DNA from: Planctomycetota bacterium
Lineage (GTDB): Bacteria > Planctomycetota > Planctomycetia > Pirellulales > Lacipirellulaceae
Direction: 5' to 3'
DNA length: 64,000 bases
NCBI GenBank assembly: GCA_029259945.1
Contig: JAJDEF010000030.1
Location: 1-64,000, forward strand
A program made the position numbers and the translations under genes. How positions within the stretch are numbered: the first letter of the stretch is position 1; every line of letters begins with the position of its first letter. The notes under the pieces are model-generated. The model saw nothing but the letters and a program-made list of their open reading frames with translations, had not been told where the DNA came from and searched no databases. Shown piece by piece: positions 18,828 to 27,794 of this stretch.

Positions 18828-20117
18828 TTACACAGTCGCCGAGACATTCGACCTGTGAGAAAGCACCTTATTTTCGTATTGTTTCAGTTCACTCAACCAA
18901 TTCGATCCGGTTGGCACACCAGAGGTAAGGCAGTAGTAATCCCAGACCGCACCAAAGGGCAGTGATTTCTGTTCTTCCATCAGAGCCAAACGACTTGTGA
19001 AATCACCTGCCAATTCCAGTTGTTCCAGTTGCGCTGTCGGTTCGAGCAATGCCACCAATAACGCTTTGATCATGTTTCGCGTACCAATAACCCAAGCGGC
19101 AATTCGATTGATACTGGCGTCGAAGAAGTCCAAGCCTATGTGGACACGACTTAGATACTCACCCCGAACCAACTCTTGGGCAATGGCCTGCAGTTCATCG
19201 GTATAAGTCACGACGTGATCACTGTCCCAGCGTACGCCACGACTTACATGGAGAAGAAGTTCTGGCACATAGTTCAACACCGAGGATATCTTATCCGAGA
19301 TCACCTCGGTGGGGTGAAAATGACCGGCGTCTAAGCATAAAAGCTTCTGACGCATGATTGCGTAGCCTAGATAAAACTCGTGCGAACCAACGACATAGCT
19401 TTCAGACCCTATTCCAAATAGTTTGCTTTCAACGGCATCAAGGTTTAACTTCGGGTCAATCTCTTCCGAAAACATTGCATCCAGCGATTCCACTAAACGC
19501 TCACGCGGAGCCTTGCGACTCGCTGGAGTGTCTTTGTAACCGTCAGGAATCCAGACATTAGTGACACACGGACTTCCCAAAGCCTGTCCCATCGCCGCGC
19601 CGATCTTTCTACTGGCGATGCCATGATCGATCCAAAAATTACGTATGCCAGAATCAGGATGAGAAAGTGTTAAGCCGTCATTGGCTTTCTCATGAGAAAA
19701 AAACGTTGGATTAAAGTCGAGGCCGATTTGCTGCTGCTTCGCCCAGTCGATCCAGCCTTGAAAATGCTCCGGGCCAATCTCATCACGTTCTACATGCTGC
19801 CCCGAAAACTCACCGTAAATTGCATGCAGATTGAGCCGGTGCGCGCCGGGAATCATTACATATGCTTTTTCCAGGTCTAATCGTAGTTCGTCTATTGTAC
19901 GCGCTTTGCCGGGATAGTTTCCGGTTACCGCCAAGCCACCGCCGAGTTCCTCGCCCGAACTCTCAAAACCACCCACATCGTCGCCTTGCCAACAATGGAG
20001 CGAAATCGCAATCGAGGCAAGATTCTTAATCGCTGCATCTGTCTGTACGCCTAATTCGGCGTAGCGCTCACTGGCTAACTGATAAGCCTGTTCAATTCTC
20101 TTAATTGGGTCGGACAT
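18828..20117 (-). CDS. rhaA: L-rhamnose isomerase (RhaA type)
   Basis: A 429-residue enzyme converting L-rhamnose to L-rhamnulose in the cytoplasm. It matches the enterobacterial RhaA type over its whole length: [54 protein letters not shown] and the [20 protein letters not shown] segment that carries metal and substrate contacts. The start [10 protein letters not shown] at 20117 fits family length; a longer frame to 20159 exists. It is the first gene of the eight-gene rhamnose-lactate operon and is divergent from an AraC-type regulator. Confidence 0.97.
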   Translation of the reverse strand: MSDPIKRIEQAYQLASERYAELGVQTDAAIKNLASIAISLHCWQGDDVGGFESSGEELGGGLAVTGNYPGKARTIDELRLDLEKAYVMIPGAHRLNLHAIYGEFSGQHVERDEIGPEHFQGWIDWAKQQQIGLDFNPTFFSHEKANDGLTLSHPDSGIRNFWIDHGIASRKIGAAMGQALGSPCVTNVWIPDGYKDTPASRKAPRERLVESLDAMFSEEIDPKLNLDAVESKLFGIGSESYVVGSHEFYLGYAIMRQKLLCLDAGHFHPTEVISDKISSVLNYVPELLLHVSRGVRWDSDHVVTYTDELQAIAQELVRGEYLSRVHIGLDFFDASINRIAAWVIGTRNMIKALLVALLEPTAQLEQLELAGDFTSRLALMEEQKSLPFGAVWDYYCLTSGVPTGSNWLSELKQYENKVLSHRSNVSATV

Positions 20118-20148
20118 GACTTGAAGCCTGGGGATGCATGAAAAGACA

Positions 20149-20175
20149 ATTCTAGACAAGTGCTCCTCATTCTAG
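20149..20175 (-). promoter_or_regulatory. Direct repeats ATTCTAG, candidate AraC-type site or rhaA promoter
   Basis: ATTCTAG occurs at 20149-20155 and again at 20169-20175, twenty bases apart, about two helical turns, in the region between rhaA and its divergent regulator. AraC-family proteins typically bind such direct half-sites. On the minus strand each copy also reads TAGAAT, a possible -10 box for rhaA with no good -35, as expected for an activator-dependent promoter. Both readings are inference. Confidence 0.35.
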
Positions 20176-20196
20176 CACCACAAAAGTCGCAACACC

Positions 20197-20225
20197 TTGA
20201 CAATGGTGCCGTAGAGTAGCATAAT
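20197..20225 (+). promoter_or_regulatory. Sigma-70-type promoter for the AraC-type regulator
   Basis: TTGACA at 20197-20202, a 17-base spacer, and CATAAT at 20220-20225. The spacing is ideal and the pair points toward the regulator start at 20299, leaving a leader of roughly 65 bases. The -35 box lies inside CACC...GGTG arms that might be an autoregulatory site. Confidence 0.6.
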
Positions 20226-20298
20226 ATTGCCAGGATGAAAATTCTTCCCTGCTACGGGTTTTCTCCAGGGTTACCTACTTCTACAACTGCTGGCGTCC

Positions 20299-21165
20299 AT
20301 GATCCTCACGCTTAAGAAAGACGATTGGTTCCACACCGACGGATTTCCCATTGCCGTTGAGCGTCGCAACCCTCAGGAGCCTTTCGGTCTGCATGCTCAC
20401 GAGTTCTCCGAACTCGTCATCATCACTGGTGGCCGAGGACTGCACGTCACCGGCGAGGATTCTTGGCAACTTGGCGCAGGCGACGTGTTTGTCATCGGCG
20501 GTTCGCGTCCGCACGACTACCTCAACATGAAAAACCTGCGTTTGATCAATGTTCTGTTCGATCTTCGGGAAATCTCATTCGAGTTGATGGACCTGCCGTC
20601 ACTTGCAGGGTACCACGCGCTGTTTCATCTAGAACCCGCATGGCGTAAGCGGCATGACTTTAAAAGCCGCTTACGACTTTCTCCCAAAGACCTTGGAATC
20701 GCAGGGAGGTTCGTAGACGAGCTGGACCAAGAATTAAACAAACGAGACGCTGGTTTTGGTTTTCTGGCAACGGCAATATTCATGCAACTCGTGGGTTTTC
20801 TGTCTCGCTGTTATGGGTGTTCCAGGAACGCCGATTCGCGCGCGCTCCTGCGCATTGCACAAACCATCACGCATCTAGAGTCCAATTATGCCGATGCAAT
20901 ACAACTTGGCGAGCTGGTCGATATGTCTCAGATGTCCAAACGCAGTTTTCTGCGCGCCTTCGAGGCGGCCATTGGTTGCACCCCAATTGCTTATGTGATT
21001 CAGTTACGCATCGCGCGAGCTGCTAAGTTATTACGACAAACCGATGATAGCGTTACCGAGATCGCTTATGCGGTTGGTTTTAACGACAGCAACTACTTTG
21101 CCCGCCAGTTCCGAAAACACTTCGGAGTCTCCCCTCGTAATTACCGGCAACACCATATTGTGTAA
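20299..21165 (+). CDS. AraC-family transcriptional regulator, probable rhamnose operon activator
   Basis: A 288-residue regulator with an N-terminal cupin-like sugar-sensing domain ([16 protein letters not shown]) and a C-terminal pair of helix-turn-helix motifs over about the last 100 residues ([19 protein letters not shown], then [20 protein letters not shown] and the closing FGVSPRNYR). This is the RhaS/RhaR layout and length. It is transcribed away from rhaA, so it most likely activates the rhamnose operon in response to L-rhamnose. I leave the symbol blank because RhaS and RhaR cannot be told apart here and only one regulator is present. Confidence 0.9.
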   Translation: MILTLKKDDWFHTDGFPIAVERRNPQEPFGLHAHEFSELVIITGGRGLHVTGEDSWQLGAGDVFVIGGSRPHDYLNMKNLRLINVLFDLREISFELMDLPSLAGYHALFHLEPAWRKRHDFKSRLRLSPKDLGIAGRFVDELDQELNKRDAGFGFLATAIFMQLVGFLSRCYGCSRNADSRALLRIAQTITHLESNYADAIQLGELVDMSQMSKRSFLRAFEAAIGCTPIAYVIQLRIARAAKLLRQTDDSVTEIAYAVGFNDSNYFARQFRKHFGVSPRNYRQHHIV

Positions 21166-21230
21166 GACAGTGGCATCGTATTGATCTCCGTGCAGCCAAT
21201 GGAATGGGGCCAGCACCGGGTGTCGTCGTT

Positions 21231-22979
21231 TTATGTCGATCCGTCTCCAACGACTTTCACGTCGAGCGGACCCTGCTGCCCATCCTGTTTCCAATAGGAA
21301 TGCCGAGATGGCAACGAGAACTGAATTCCCTGCTCTTCGAACGCATGAAAAATCTCAAAATTCAATTTTTCGCCGAACGCTTTAAATTCCCAGTAATCGG
21401 GAGGCGTATACCAATAGGAAAACTGAATGATAAACGCGTCCGCATTGAATTCATCAAAAAAGACCCGTGGAGGAAAATCTGGATCCATTCCTTCGTGGTC
21501 GACGAGTTTTTCTCTGATGATTGCCACCGCCGTTTCCATCTTCTCACTAGCCGTATCGAGCGGGATATGAATTTCGGATTTGCTGCGAAGGTATTTCCGG
21601 CGCCCGATGTTTTCAATATCGCTGGCGGCCAGTCGGTCGTTGGGTATCGTGACTAGGTGGCTCGACAGTAAGCGAAGTTGTGTGGATCGCATACCGATGT
21701 CTTCCACCACGCCATCGTATTTCAAGAATTGGATTCGATCGCCAACGCGGAATGGTTTGTCCATCATGAGCGATACTGTCGCAAACAGGCTCTTCAACGT
21801 GTCCTGTGCTCCAAGTGCGAGGGCAATACCGCCGATTCCAGCACTTGCCAAGAGAGGCCCGATGCGGATGCCCAGGAACTGTCCCCCGACAAGAAGAAGA
21901 ATTGCCGTGATGACGATGCTTATTGATTGGGAGGTGATGCGTATTAGCTGTGCGTTAAGTCCTTGAGGATTGATTCGTGGAGAGGCAATGATGCTCTCGG
22001 CAATCCTGCGATTAGCAGCAAAGATAACCACAACTGCTGCCAGTAATGCCGTCAGATTGGCAACGAAACCCAGGATATACAGCGGATTGCCTCGCACGGT
22101 CAGATAATGCTGGATGACATACCTGAAGCCCAAAGGAGCCAACATGGCAATAATGGGGAACACGATAGTCAGGCAGTATTTCAAGGCATTTTTGCCTCGA
22201 GCGCGGTTGGTGAGCACTCGCTGCACTCGGTAGGCCAGTGCCATGACTGCAATGGTAATGAGCAGTGCGATGAGAACCCCGGGCCATTTCCAGGTTGCCA
22301 GACCGAAAACTCTGCCAAGCTGCACCTGTTCGGGTAATCGCTGAACGATCGCTGCTATGGCCGGGTGACCTGGCGCGGACATATACCACAGAAAGAGGCC
22401 CTCGGACGTCGCAGGACCATCGGTGCGGTACGGTCTCGACTTAATACTCTTATAATACTCGATTGCTCGATCTACGGTGCCGGGCGAAAAAAGATACTCA
22501 TGCTTGTGTAGTCCTTGCTCCACTCGGGAAATCGTAATTCGGGTTCCTGGGATTCTCCAAACAGAAAGTTTTTCTAAGCCACCGGCAGATTCAATTTGCT
22601 CGGTGTCGGGGATTTGATCCCAAGCAGGCAGCTCCACACGATCGAGTATCTCCTTAATGCACGCAGCAACCTCACCGGCCCGATCTTCGCGAGCGAATGC
22701 AGGGAGTTCGCTCATGTCAATGCAGTCTAGGATTTGTAAGCTAGCGCCGGCATGCTCCAAATCCGTTCGATCGAAGAATTTCTCACGGTGAATGAGATCG
22801 TTGAGCGCATTGCAGGCGTCAATGAAACTCTTTAGTGTATCGCGAGGACTTGATGTGTCAGCAACCTTGAGTTGATCGTACCCTTGTGCAACGGAGAGAG
22901 CGGGTCGAAATGCAACCGCAGAGAATACAAGCAAGAGAGTCACGGTGGTGGCAAAGCAGTTACAGTTTGCTAATCGCAT
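21231..22979 (-). CDS. MscS-family mechanosensitive ion channel
   Basis: A 582-residue membrane protein. An N-terminal signal peptide is followed by about 200 periplasmic residues, then four or five hydrophobic spans and the MscS core: the pore-lining helix GPLLASAGIGGIALALGAQD, followed by the beta domain VGDRIQF with DGVVEDIGMRST. The C-terminal alpha/beta domain ends near the stop. It should open under membrane tension to release solutes during hypo-osmotic shock. It converges on the AraC-type gene, with 65 bases between, and is not part of the rhamnose operon. Confidence 0.92.
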   Translation of the reverse strand: MRLANCNCFATTVTLLLVFSAVAFRPALSVAQGYDQLKVADTSSPRDTLKSFIDACNALNDLIHREKFFDRTDLEHAGASLQILDCIDMSELPAFAREDRAGEVAACIKEILDRVELPAWDQIPDTEQIESAGGLEKLSVWRIPGTRITISRVEQGLHKHEYLFSPGTVDRAIEYYKSIKSRPYRTDGPATSEGLFLWYMSAPGHPAIAAIVQRLPEQVQLGRVFGLATWKWPGVLIALLITIAVMALAYRVQRVLTNRARGKNALKYCLTIVFPIIAMLAPLGFRYVIQHYLTVRGNPLYILGFVANLTALLAAVVVIFAANRRIAESIIASPRINPQGLNAQLIRITSQSISIVITAILLLVGGQFLGIRIGPLLASAGIGGIALALGAQDTLKSLFATVSLMMDKPFRVGDRIQFLKYDGVVEDIGMRSTQLRLLSSHLVTIPNDRLAASDIENIGRRKYLRSKSEIHIPLDTASEKMETAVAIIREKLVDHEGMDPDFPPRVFFDEFNADAFIIQFSYWYTPPDYWEFKAFGEKLNFEIFHAFEEQGIQFSLPSRHSYWKQDGQQGPLDVKVVGDGST

Positions 22980-23116
22980 GATCTAATCCCTTACAAGTCC
23001 TAAAGGAACTTTGCACTTCGTGCCTATCGACATCTTAGCAATCCATCAGGGTTGCCGGTTTTCTGATAGAGCTATCACGCATCACTTATAGCATTATGAA
23101 TAGTTCGAATTTGTAT

Positions 23117-24955
23117 TCAACCATGCGGAAACATTTTGTTGTCCAGTTGCGAGAGAAGCTCTTTGATTTTTGGGACGATTTCGAGGGTCGCCTTTTCACC
23201 CTCAGCAGCGAGTTCGTCGGTTCTGTTGAATTCGGTTAATTCAAATTGCGTCACATCGGGTTCGATCACCACATCTGCCGGTTGTACCCCGATAGAATTC
23301 ATGTTTTTGCTTTGAACCATGTAGCTGCGCAATACCGTCTGCAAAGTCGAGGCGCGTCGCATCTTGGATGTCGGAGTCTCTGGACGATTGTTGGCAAATA
23401 TCTGCTCCATCTTGGCAGTCACACTGACAGCAATGATAAAATTACAGCCCTTGTCGACCAGCACGTCGGCAGGAACATTGTTGACTAATCCACCGTCGAC
23501 CAAGACGGCACCTTCGCGACAAATCGGTGAGGAGAGAACCGGCAGGTTGATGCTCTCGACGATTGCATGGACCGCGTCTCCCTCTTCACGAACGACCGAG
23601 TTCCCGCTCACTAAATCTACGGTCACCGTGTGCATTGGTATCGGTAACTGCTCCAGTCGACTATCTGACAGATATTTTCTTAACATGGGGTCAAACTGTC
23701 CGCGCCGATACTTATATAGCAAATACCATTGATCGCCCCGAGGCAGTAGGCGGAACATCCAAGATGGCTTGAGGTCCTTCATAAAGCTTTCAATGCCATA
23801 GTCGGCGTCCATGCCCGAGGCATAAAGGGTTCCTGTCATGGCACCCGCGCTGGTGCCTGCGATCATGTCGACGCAGATTCCATTTTGTTCAAGGGTTTTG
23901 AGCACTCCTAAGTGCGCCATGCCACGGGCAGCCCCACCACCCAGCGCAAGTCCAATTCGAATGCCGCGTAGTTCGTGGACCAACCGTTCAACGCCGTCCG
24001 CCAGTGCCCGGCTTTGGTGCAGACGGGGTTGGGAAAACGAGATTTTGAAATCATCGGCCGCAAGCTCCCTCAACTCGGGTACCCACGGTGCAACCTGCTG
24101 ATCGGCGTCGAGCAGCCAGACAATACTGATTTTGTCTTTCCAGCCTGGTGATCGCGATTCAATAGCGCGTAGCCGGCTCACAGCAGATTTCCAATTGTCT
24201 GGGCGAACGCACCAGAGCACTTTTTCACTAAATTCCACTACCCGGGAAGCGATCTCCGGATTCAAAACCGAATCGATGTCCATGAATACTCGTCCAGAAT
24301 CTTTCCAGGCATGGATTTGCTTTCGGACCTCTTCTTCTTTGAGCGTTCGGTCCCCCTCGATCAGAGGACGATGTGGCACGCTTTTTATGGGTTGCCAGTC
24401 TGCTTGGTCGCTAAATACGCAAGGGGTTTCACCCAACTCCAAAAGCCGATGTATCAAAGTCGGCGTTAACGGACGGCTGGAGGGCGATTCGTGAAAAACG
24501 GATACAATAGTTGGTTTCTTACGGTATTTGTCTTGATAGAGAAAACCACGAACCTGATTGGCGATTAATTTCGAGAAATTCTGTCGAAATTTTTCGTGCT
24601 TTCTCGTCAAATCAAGAGCCGTCGAATAATCCAATCGCAACAACGTTGAGGGCTCTTGCGCAATAACGTCTACCTCTGTCGGCTCAGACAAAGCGGCTCC
24701 GACTGCACCAAATTGGCCCCCTGCGGTTTGGTAGCGTTGCATAAGCACGTTGCCATGCAGGTCAAGCATCGACATTTTCAGCCGCCCGTGAATAACGAGA
24801 AAAACTGAAGTCACCGTCTGGTTTGCGTGATGAATATATTCGCCGGCGCTACATCGCAACAACTCGGCAGCATCCGCGATCTCTTGGAGAGCTTCGTCGC
24901 TCAACCCTTTTGCACAGCCGTGCATTTTCAGAAGAAGGAGTTTGTCGTCGGTCAC
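23117..24955 (-). CDS. Patatin-like phospholipase with cyclic-nucleotide-binding domain
   Basis: A 612-residue protein of the RssA/NTE-like type. Residues 1 to about 130 form a CNMP-binding-like domain (VFLVIHGRLKMSMLD, GGQFGAVGAAL). Residues 334-500 hold the patatin lipase core: oxyanion loop GGGAARG at 339-345, nucleophile Ser369 in GTSAG, and catalytic Asp487 in DGG. The intervening region resembles the linker of neuropathy-target-esterase homologues. It should hydrolyse phospholipid or lysophospholipid acyl esters at the inner membrane. The start is GTG with AAAGGAAA nine bases upstream. No cyclase is nearby, so whether it binds a nucleotide is unknown. Confidence 0.92.
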   Translation of the reverse strand: MTDDKLLLLKMHGCAKGLSDEALQEIADAAELLRCSAGEYIHHANQTVTSVFLVIHGRLKMSMLDLHGNVLMQRYQTAGGQFGAVGAALSEPTEVDVIAQEPSTLLRLDYSTALDLTRKHEKFRQNFSKLIANQVRGFLYQDKYRKKPTIVSVFHESPSSRPLTPTLIHRLLELGETPCVFSDQADWQPIKSVPHRPLIEGDRTLKEEEVRKQIHAWKDSGRVFMDIDSVLNPEIASRVVEFSEKVLWCVRPDNWKSAVSRLRAIESRSPGWKDKISIVWLLDADQQVAPWVPELRELAADDFKISFSQPRLHQSRALADGVERLVHELRGIRIGLALGGGAARGMAHLGVLKTLEQNGICVDMIAGTSAGAMTGTLYASGMDADYGIESFMKDLKPSWMFRLLPRGDQWYLLYKYRRGQFDPMLRKYLSDSRLEQLPIPMHTVTVDLVSGNSVVREEGDAVHAIVESINLPVLSSPICREGAVLVDGGLVNNVPADVLVDKGCNFIIAVSVTAKMEQIFANNRPETPTSKMRRASTLQTVLRSYMVQSKNMNSIGVQPADVVIEPDVTQFELTEFNRTDELAAEGEKATLEIVPKIKELLSQLDNKMFPHG

Positions 24956-25014
24956 GGGTTCGTTTCCTTTTCGTCGACGTTCTGCCAGCGGTGATCGGAA
25001 AGTAACCTATCGCG

Positions 25015-26061
25015 TTAGAACTCAGCGTCTTGCTCGTCCGCAATAGGTTTAGGTTTGTATGCCAACAGCTCACCGCGTATAAAGTTGCCAAAGCTTTCTA
25101 GTGGCGCACGATTCGCGATTTCGTTGACCCAACTCTGTTGCTTTAATGTCTCAAATGGAACGCCTTGATCAAGTCTTTCACGGTCGTAAAGCATTTGATC
25201 CAGTTTGCCATTGAACAGCAACCGCCAGTCCCAGGTCATCTGGCCTTCTCGCTGAGCGTAAATGCTCGTAGTACAGTTGGTACTAAAACCGTGGTACCAG
25301 CGAGGTTGCTCGATCAGAGCGTTGACTTGCTCAACGTATTCCATGAAGAAGAGTTGCATCTCCCACTCTTCGGCATTTATACGGTAAAGATAAACGTCCT
25401 GGTCTTGGGAATGCTTCGTTCGCCGCAAGAGGACATCTCGCTCGTCACAGACGTGATAAATAAGCTCCTGCTGTCGATACAGGCTGCTCAGAAGATTGTA
25501 TTTCTGGCCCAATCGGTAACGTACTTCAACCGAAAAACAGACCCTACCATCGATGCCGAAATCGAACACGAATATCGGATGGCTCATCCACGGTGATCCC
25601 CAAAAGCACACTAAGGAATCGAGACCGCAAAGATTCGACATGCGAAAGGAGCGCGTGTCGTAATGTGGAATGCATTCGCCGGAGGTCTGGTACTCGGCAT
25701 TGCGGACGTTGTCGATGGTGACGGTGTCTCCACAAACATCTATCCTCGCAAGCATGGCGGTAGTTGGTTCCCAATTTCTGTTGTTGGATGGCTTCTGCGA
25801 AAACCACCATAGCAAGAAAAGACTAAACACAGTAAGCAGCAATACGCAAGGCTTCCACAAGGGCAGCCAGGTGGCATAAATCGCAACGACAGCAGCGATC
25901 CAAAGAAAAATGAGAATCCATGCCAATTTTGATGCCCGACCAACATCAAAAAACAGCGCACCTGCGGTCCAGGCAACAACCACAAAAGTGACCATGTAGA
26001 TTAGGCCAGTGACCAGCGTCTGAGTGACGGCTTCCACAACAGGTCCTCTCAAGATTGGCAA
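25015..26061 (-). CDS. DUF4105 membrane protein
   Basis: A 348-residue protein with three hydrophobic spans in the first 95 residues, followed by a soluble domain of the DUF4105 (Lnb N-terminal periplasmic) type: WMSHPIFVFDFG, then NLLSSLYRQQELIYHV and WYHGFSTNCTTSI, which carries the conserved Asn-Cys pair of the family. The domain is thought to be cysteine-dependent and acts outside the membrane, but its substrate is unknown. It is followed, 59 bases downstream on the same strand, by the patatin gene, which may hint at membrane lipid or lipoprotein turnover. The 287 bases upstream (26062-26348) hold no gene I can support. Confidence 0.8.
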   Translation of the reverse strand: MPILRGPVVEAVTQTLVTGLIYMVTFVVVAWTAGALFFDVGRASKLAWILIFLWIAAVVAIYATWLPLWKPCVLLLTVFSLFLLWWFSQKPSNNRNWEPTTAMLARIDVCGDTVTIDNVRNAEYQTSGECIPHYDTRSFRMSNLCGLDSLVCFWGSPWMSHPIFVFDFGIDGRVCFSVEVRYRLGQKYNLLSSLYRQQELIYHVCDERDVLLRRTKHSQDQDVYLYRINAEEWEMQLFFMEYVEQVNALIEQPRWYHGFSTNCTTSIYAQREGQMTWDWRLLFNGKLDQMLYDRERLDQGVPFETLKQQSWVNEIANRAPLESFGNFIRGELLAYKPKPIADEQDAEF

Positions 26062-26348
26062 GACAATACCAGATGCCGATCTGGTTTTTTTCTAGCCTCA
26101 GCCAGAATCTACGCTAATGATTGCTTCTCAACACACAGAGACATCAGCCACACCGTCAAGCCTATTCTAATTCAAATTATCCGTCATGGGATACATTGCA
26201 AAGGCGGACTTATCTCCCTGTGGAAAGCACCAATCGCTTAGAAAGAACCCAACAGGCTTGAACCCATCCCCAGCTTGGGACGAGTTGGAATGTTAGGGGT
26301 CGGCTTCTCCACAGCTTTAGAGCAGTTTTTTAAATAACAGGCCACGCC

Positions 26349-27782
26349 CTAGCCTAGCGGTGTACGAATCACCAGATGGCGTAGCTCGGTCATGTCTTCG
26401 ATCGCGAAACGAATTCCCTCGCGGCCCAAGCCGCTGTCTTTCACTCCGCCGTAGGGCATGTTGTCGACTCGCCAAGAGGGGACATCGCCGATCACCACGC
26501 CGCCAACTTCTAACTCGTCCCACGCCTTTTGAATCTTGTAAATATCTCGCGTGAAGATACCCGCCTGCAAACCAAACGCACTGTCATTCACTGCGGCTAA
26601 CGCATCGTCAAAGTCAGAAAAACGACTCAGGACGGCAACCGGCCCAAACGCTTCTTCGGTACAGAGGGTTTGATCTTTGGGCACGTCTTCTAGCAGCGTC
26701 GCTTCGAGCATCGCCCCCTGACGATTTCCGCCGCAAAGCAGCTTCCCCCCTGCCCCGACCGCCTCGGCAATCCAAGCTTCTAGCCGTTCGGCCTCGCGAA
26801 CATCGATCATCGGCCCGATGAACGTTGTCTCGTCTTTCGGGTCCCCCGCCACCAGCTTTTTGGTTGCTGCGACGAGTCGCTGCTTCATCTCGTCGTAAAT
26901 GGCCTCATGGGCAATAATCCGTTGTACCCCGATACAGCTTTGGCCCGACTGATAAAACGCACCCACTACCAAACGGTTTATCACATCGTCGAGGTCCGAA
27001 TCCTGGTCGACGACACACGCTGCGTTGCCCCCCAGTTCAAGAACCACTTTTTTCTTACCTGCACGGGCCTTCAAAGCCCAACCCACGCCGGGCGAGCCGG
27101 TAAAACTGAGCAGCTTCAGCCGTTCGTCGGTCGTAAATAGGTCAGCCCCGTCGCGACGGCAGGGCAAAATCGAAAACGCGCCCTTCGGCAAATCAGTTTC
27201 GGCCAGCACTTCGCCAATCACTAGCGCGCCAATCGGAGTACGACTAGCCGGCTTGAGAACAAAGGGACACCCCACGGCAATCGCTGGCGCGACTTTGTGG
27301 GCAGCCAGATTCAGCGGAAAGTTGAACGGCGAAATAAACGAACATGGACCAATCGGCACGCGCTGAAACATGCCTCGATACCCGCGTGCTCGGGGCGAGA
27401 TTTCCAGGTTCATCACCTCGCCGGTGATGCGAACCGACTCTTCGGCCGCGATTCGGAACGTATCGATCAGTCGAGAGACTTCCCCCCGACTGTCCTTGAT
27501 CGGCTTGCCTGCCTCGACACAAAGCGAGTAGGCCAATTCCTCAGCACGCTCGGTAAAACGATCGACACAATGGTTGAGCACCGCCTGCCGTTCGTAAGGG
27601 GCCATGCGACGCATCGGCTCTGCCGCTTCGACGGTTGCTGCGATCGCACGGTCGATCGTCGCAGCATCGGCCATTGCAACCTTGGTCGCGGCTTCACCCG
27701 TAAACTTGTCGGTTACCACCAAGTCGGTGTTGGGGCAAACGGCCTCGTTGGCCAAATAGAAGGGATAGTTTTCTTGTAACAT
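26349..27782 (-). CDS. NAD(P)-dependent aldehyde dehydrogenase
   Basis: A 477-residue ALDH superfamily enzyme. Visible are the general-base glutamate in VVLELGGNAACVV, the nucleophilic cysteine in YQSGQSCIGVQRI and the C-terminal EEAFGPVAVLSRF with GLQAGIFTRD. It oxidises an aldehyde to its acid in the cytoplasm. The closest-looking subgroup is the lactaldehyde/succinic-semialdehyde/phosphonoacetaldehyde group. It starts 12 bases after the thiamine-diphosphate enzyme gene, with which it forms an operon, so its aldehyde may come from or be related to that enzyme's product. Specificity cannot be read from sequence. Confidence 0.9.
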   Translation of the reverse strand: MLQENYPFYLANEAVCPNTDLVVTDKFTGEAATKVAMADAATIDRAIAATVEAAEPMRRMAPYERQAVLNHCVDRFTERAEELAYSLCVEAGKPIKDSRGEVSRLIDTFRIAAEESVRITGEVMNLEISPRARGYRGMFQRVPIGPCSFISPFNFPLNLAAHKVAPAIAVGCPFVLKPASRTPIGALVIGEVLAETDLPKGAFSILPCRRDGADLFTTDERLKLLSFTGSPGVGWALKARAGKKKVVLELGGNAACVVDQDSDLDDVINRLVVGAFYQSGQSCIGVQRIIAHEAIYDEMKQRLVAATKKLVAGDPKDETTFIGPMIDVREAERLEAWIAEAVGAGGKLLCGGNRQGAMLEATLLEDVPKDQTLCTEEAFGPVAVLSRFSDFDDALAAVNDSAFGLQAGIFTRDIYKIQKAWDELEVGGVVIGDVPSWRVDNMPYGGVKDSGLGREGIRFAIEDMTELRHLVIRTPLG

Positions 27783-27794
27783 GGGACTAATTTT

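Noticed and set aside
18828..20117. RhaI-type (Pseudomonas-like) rhamnose isomerase
   Set aside because: The sequence matches the enterobacterial RhaA type throughout, including [14 protein letters not shown] and [15 protein letters not shown].
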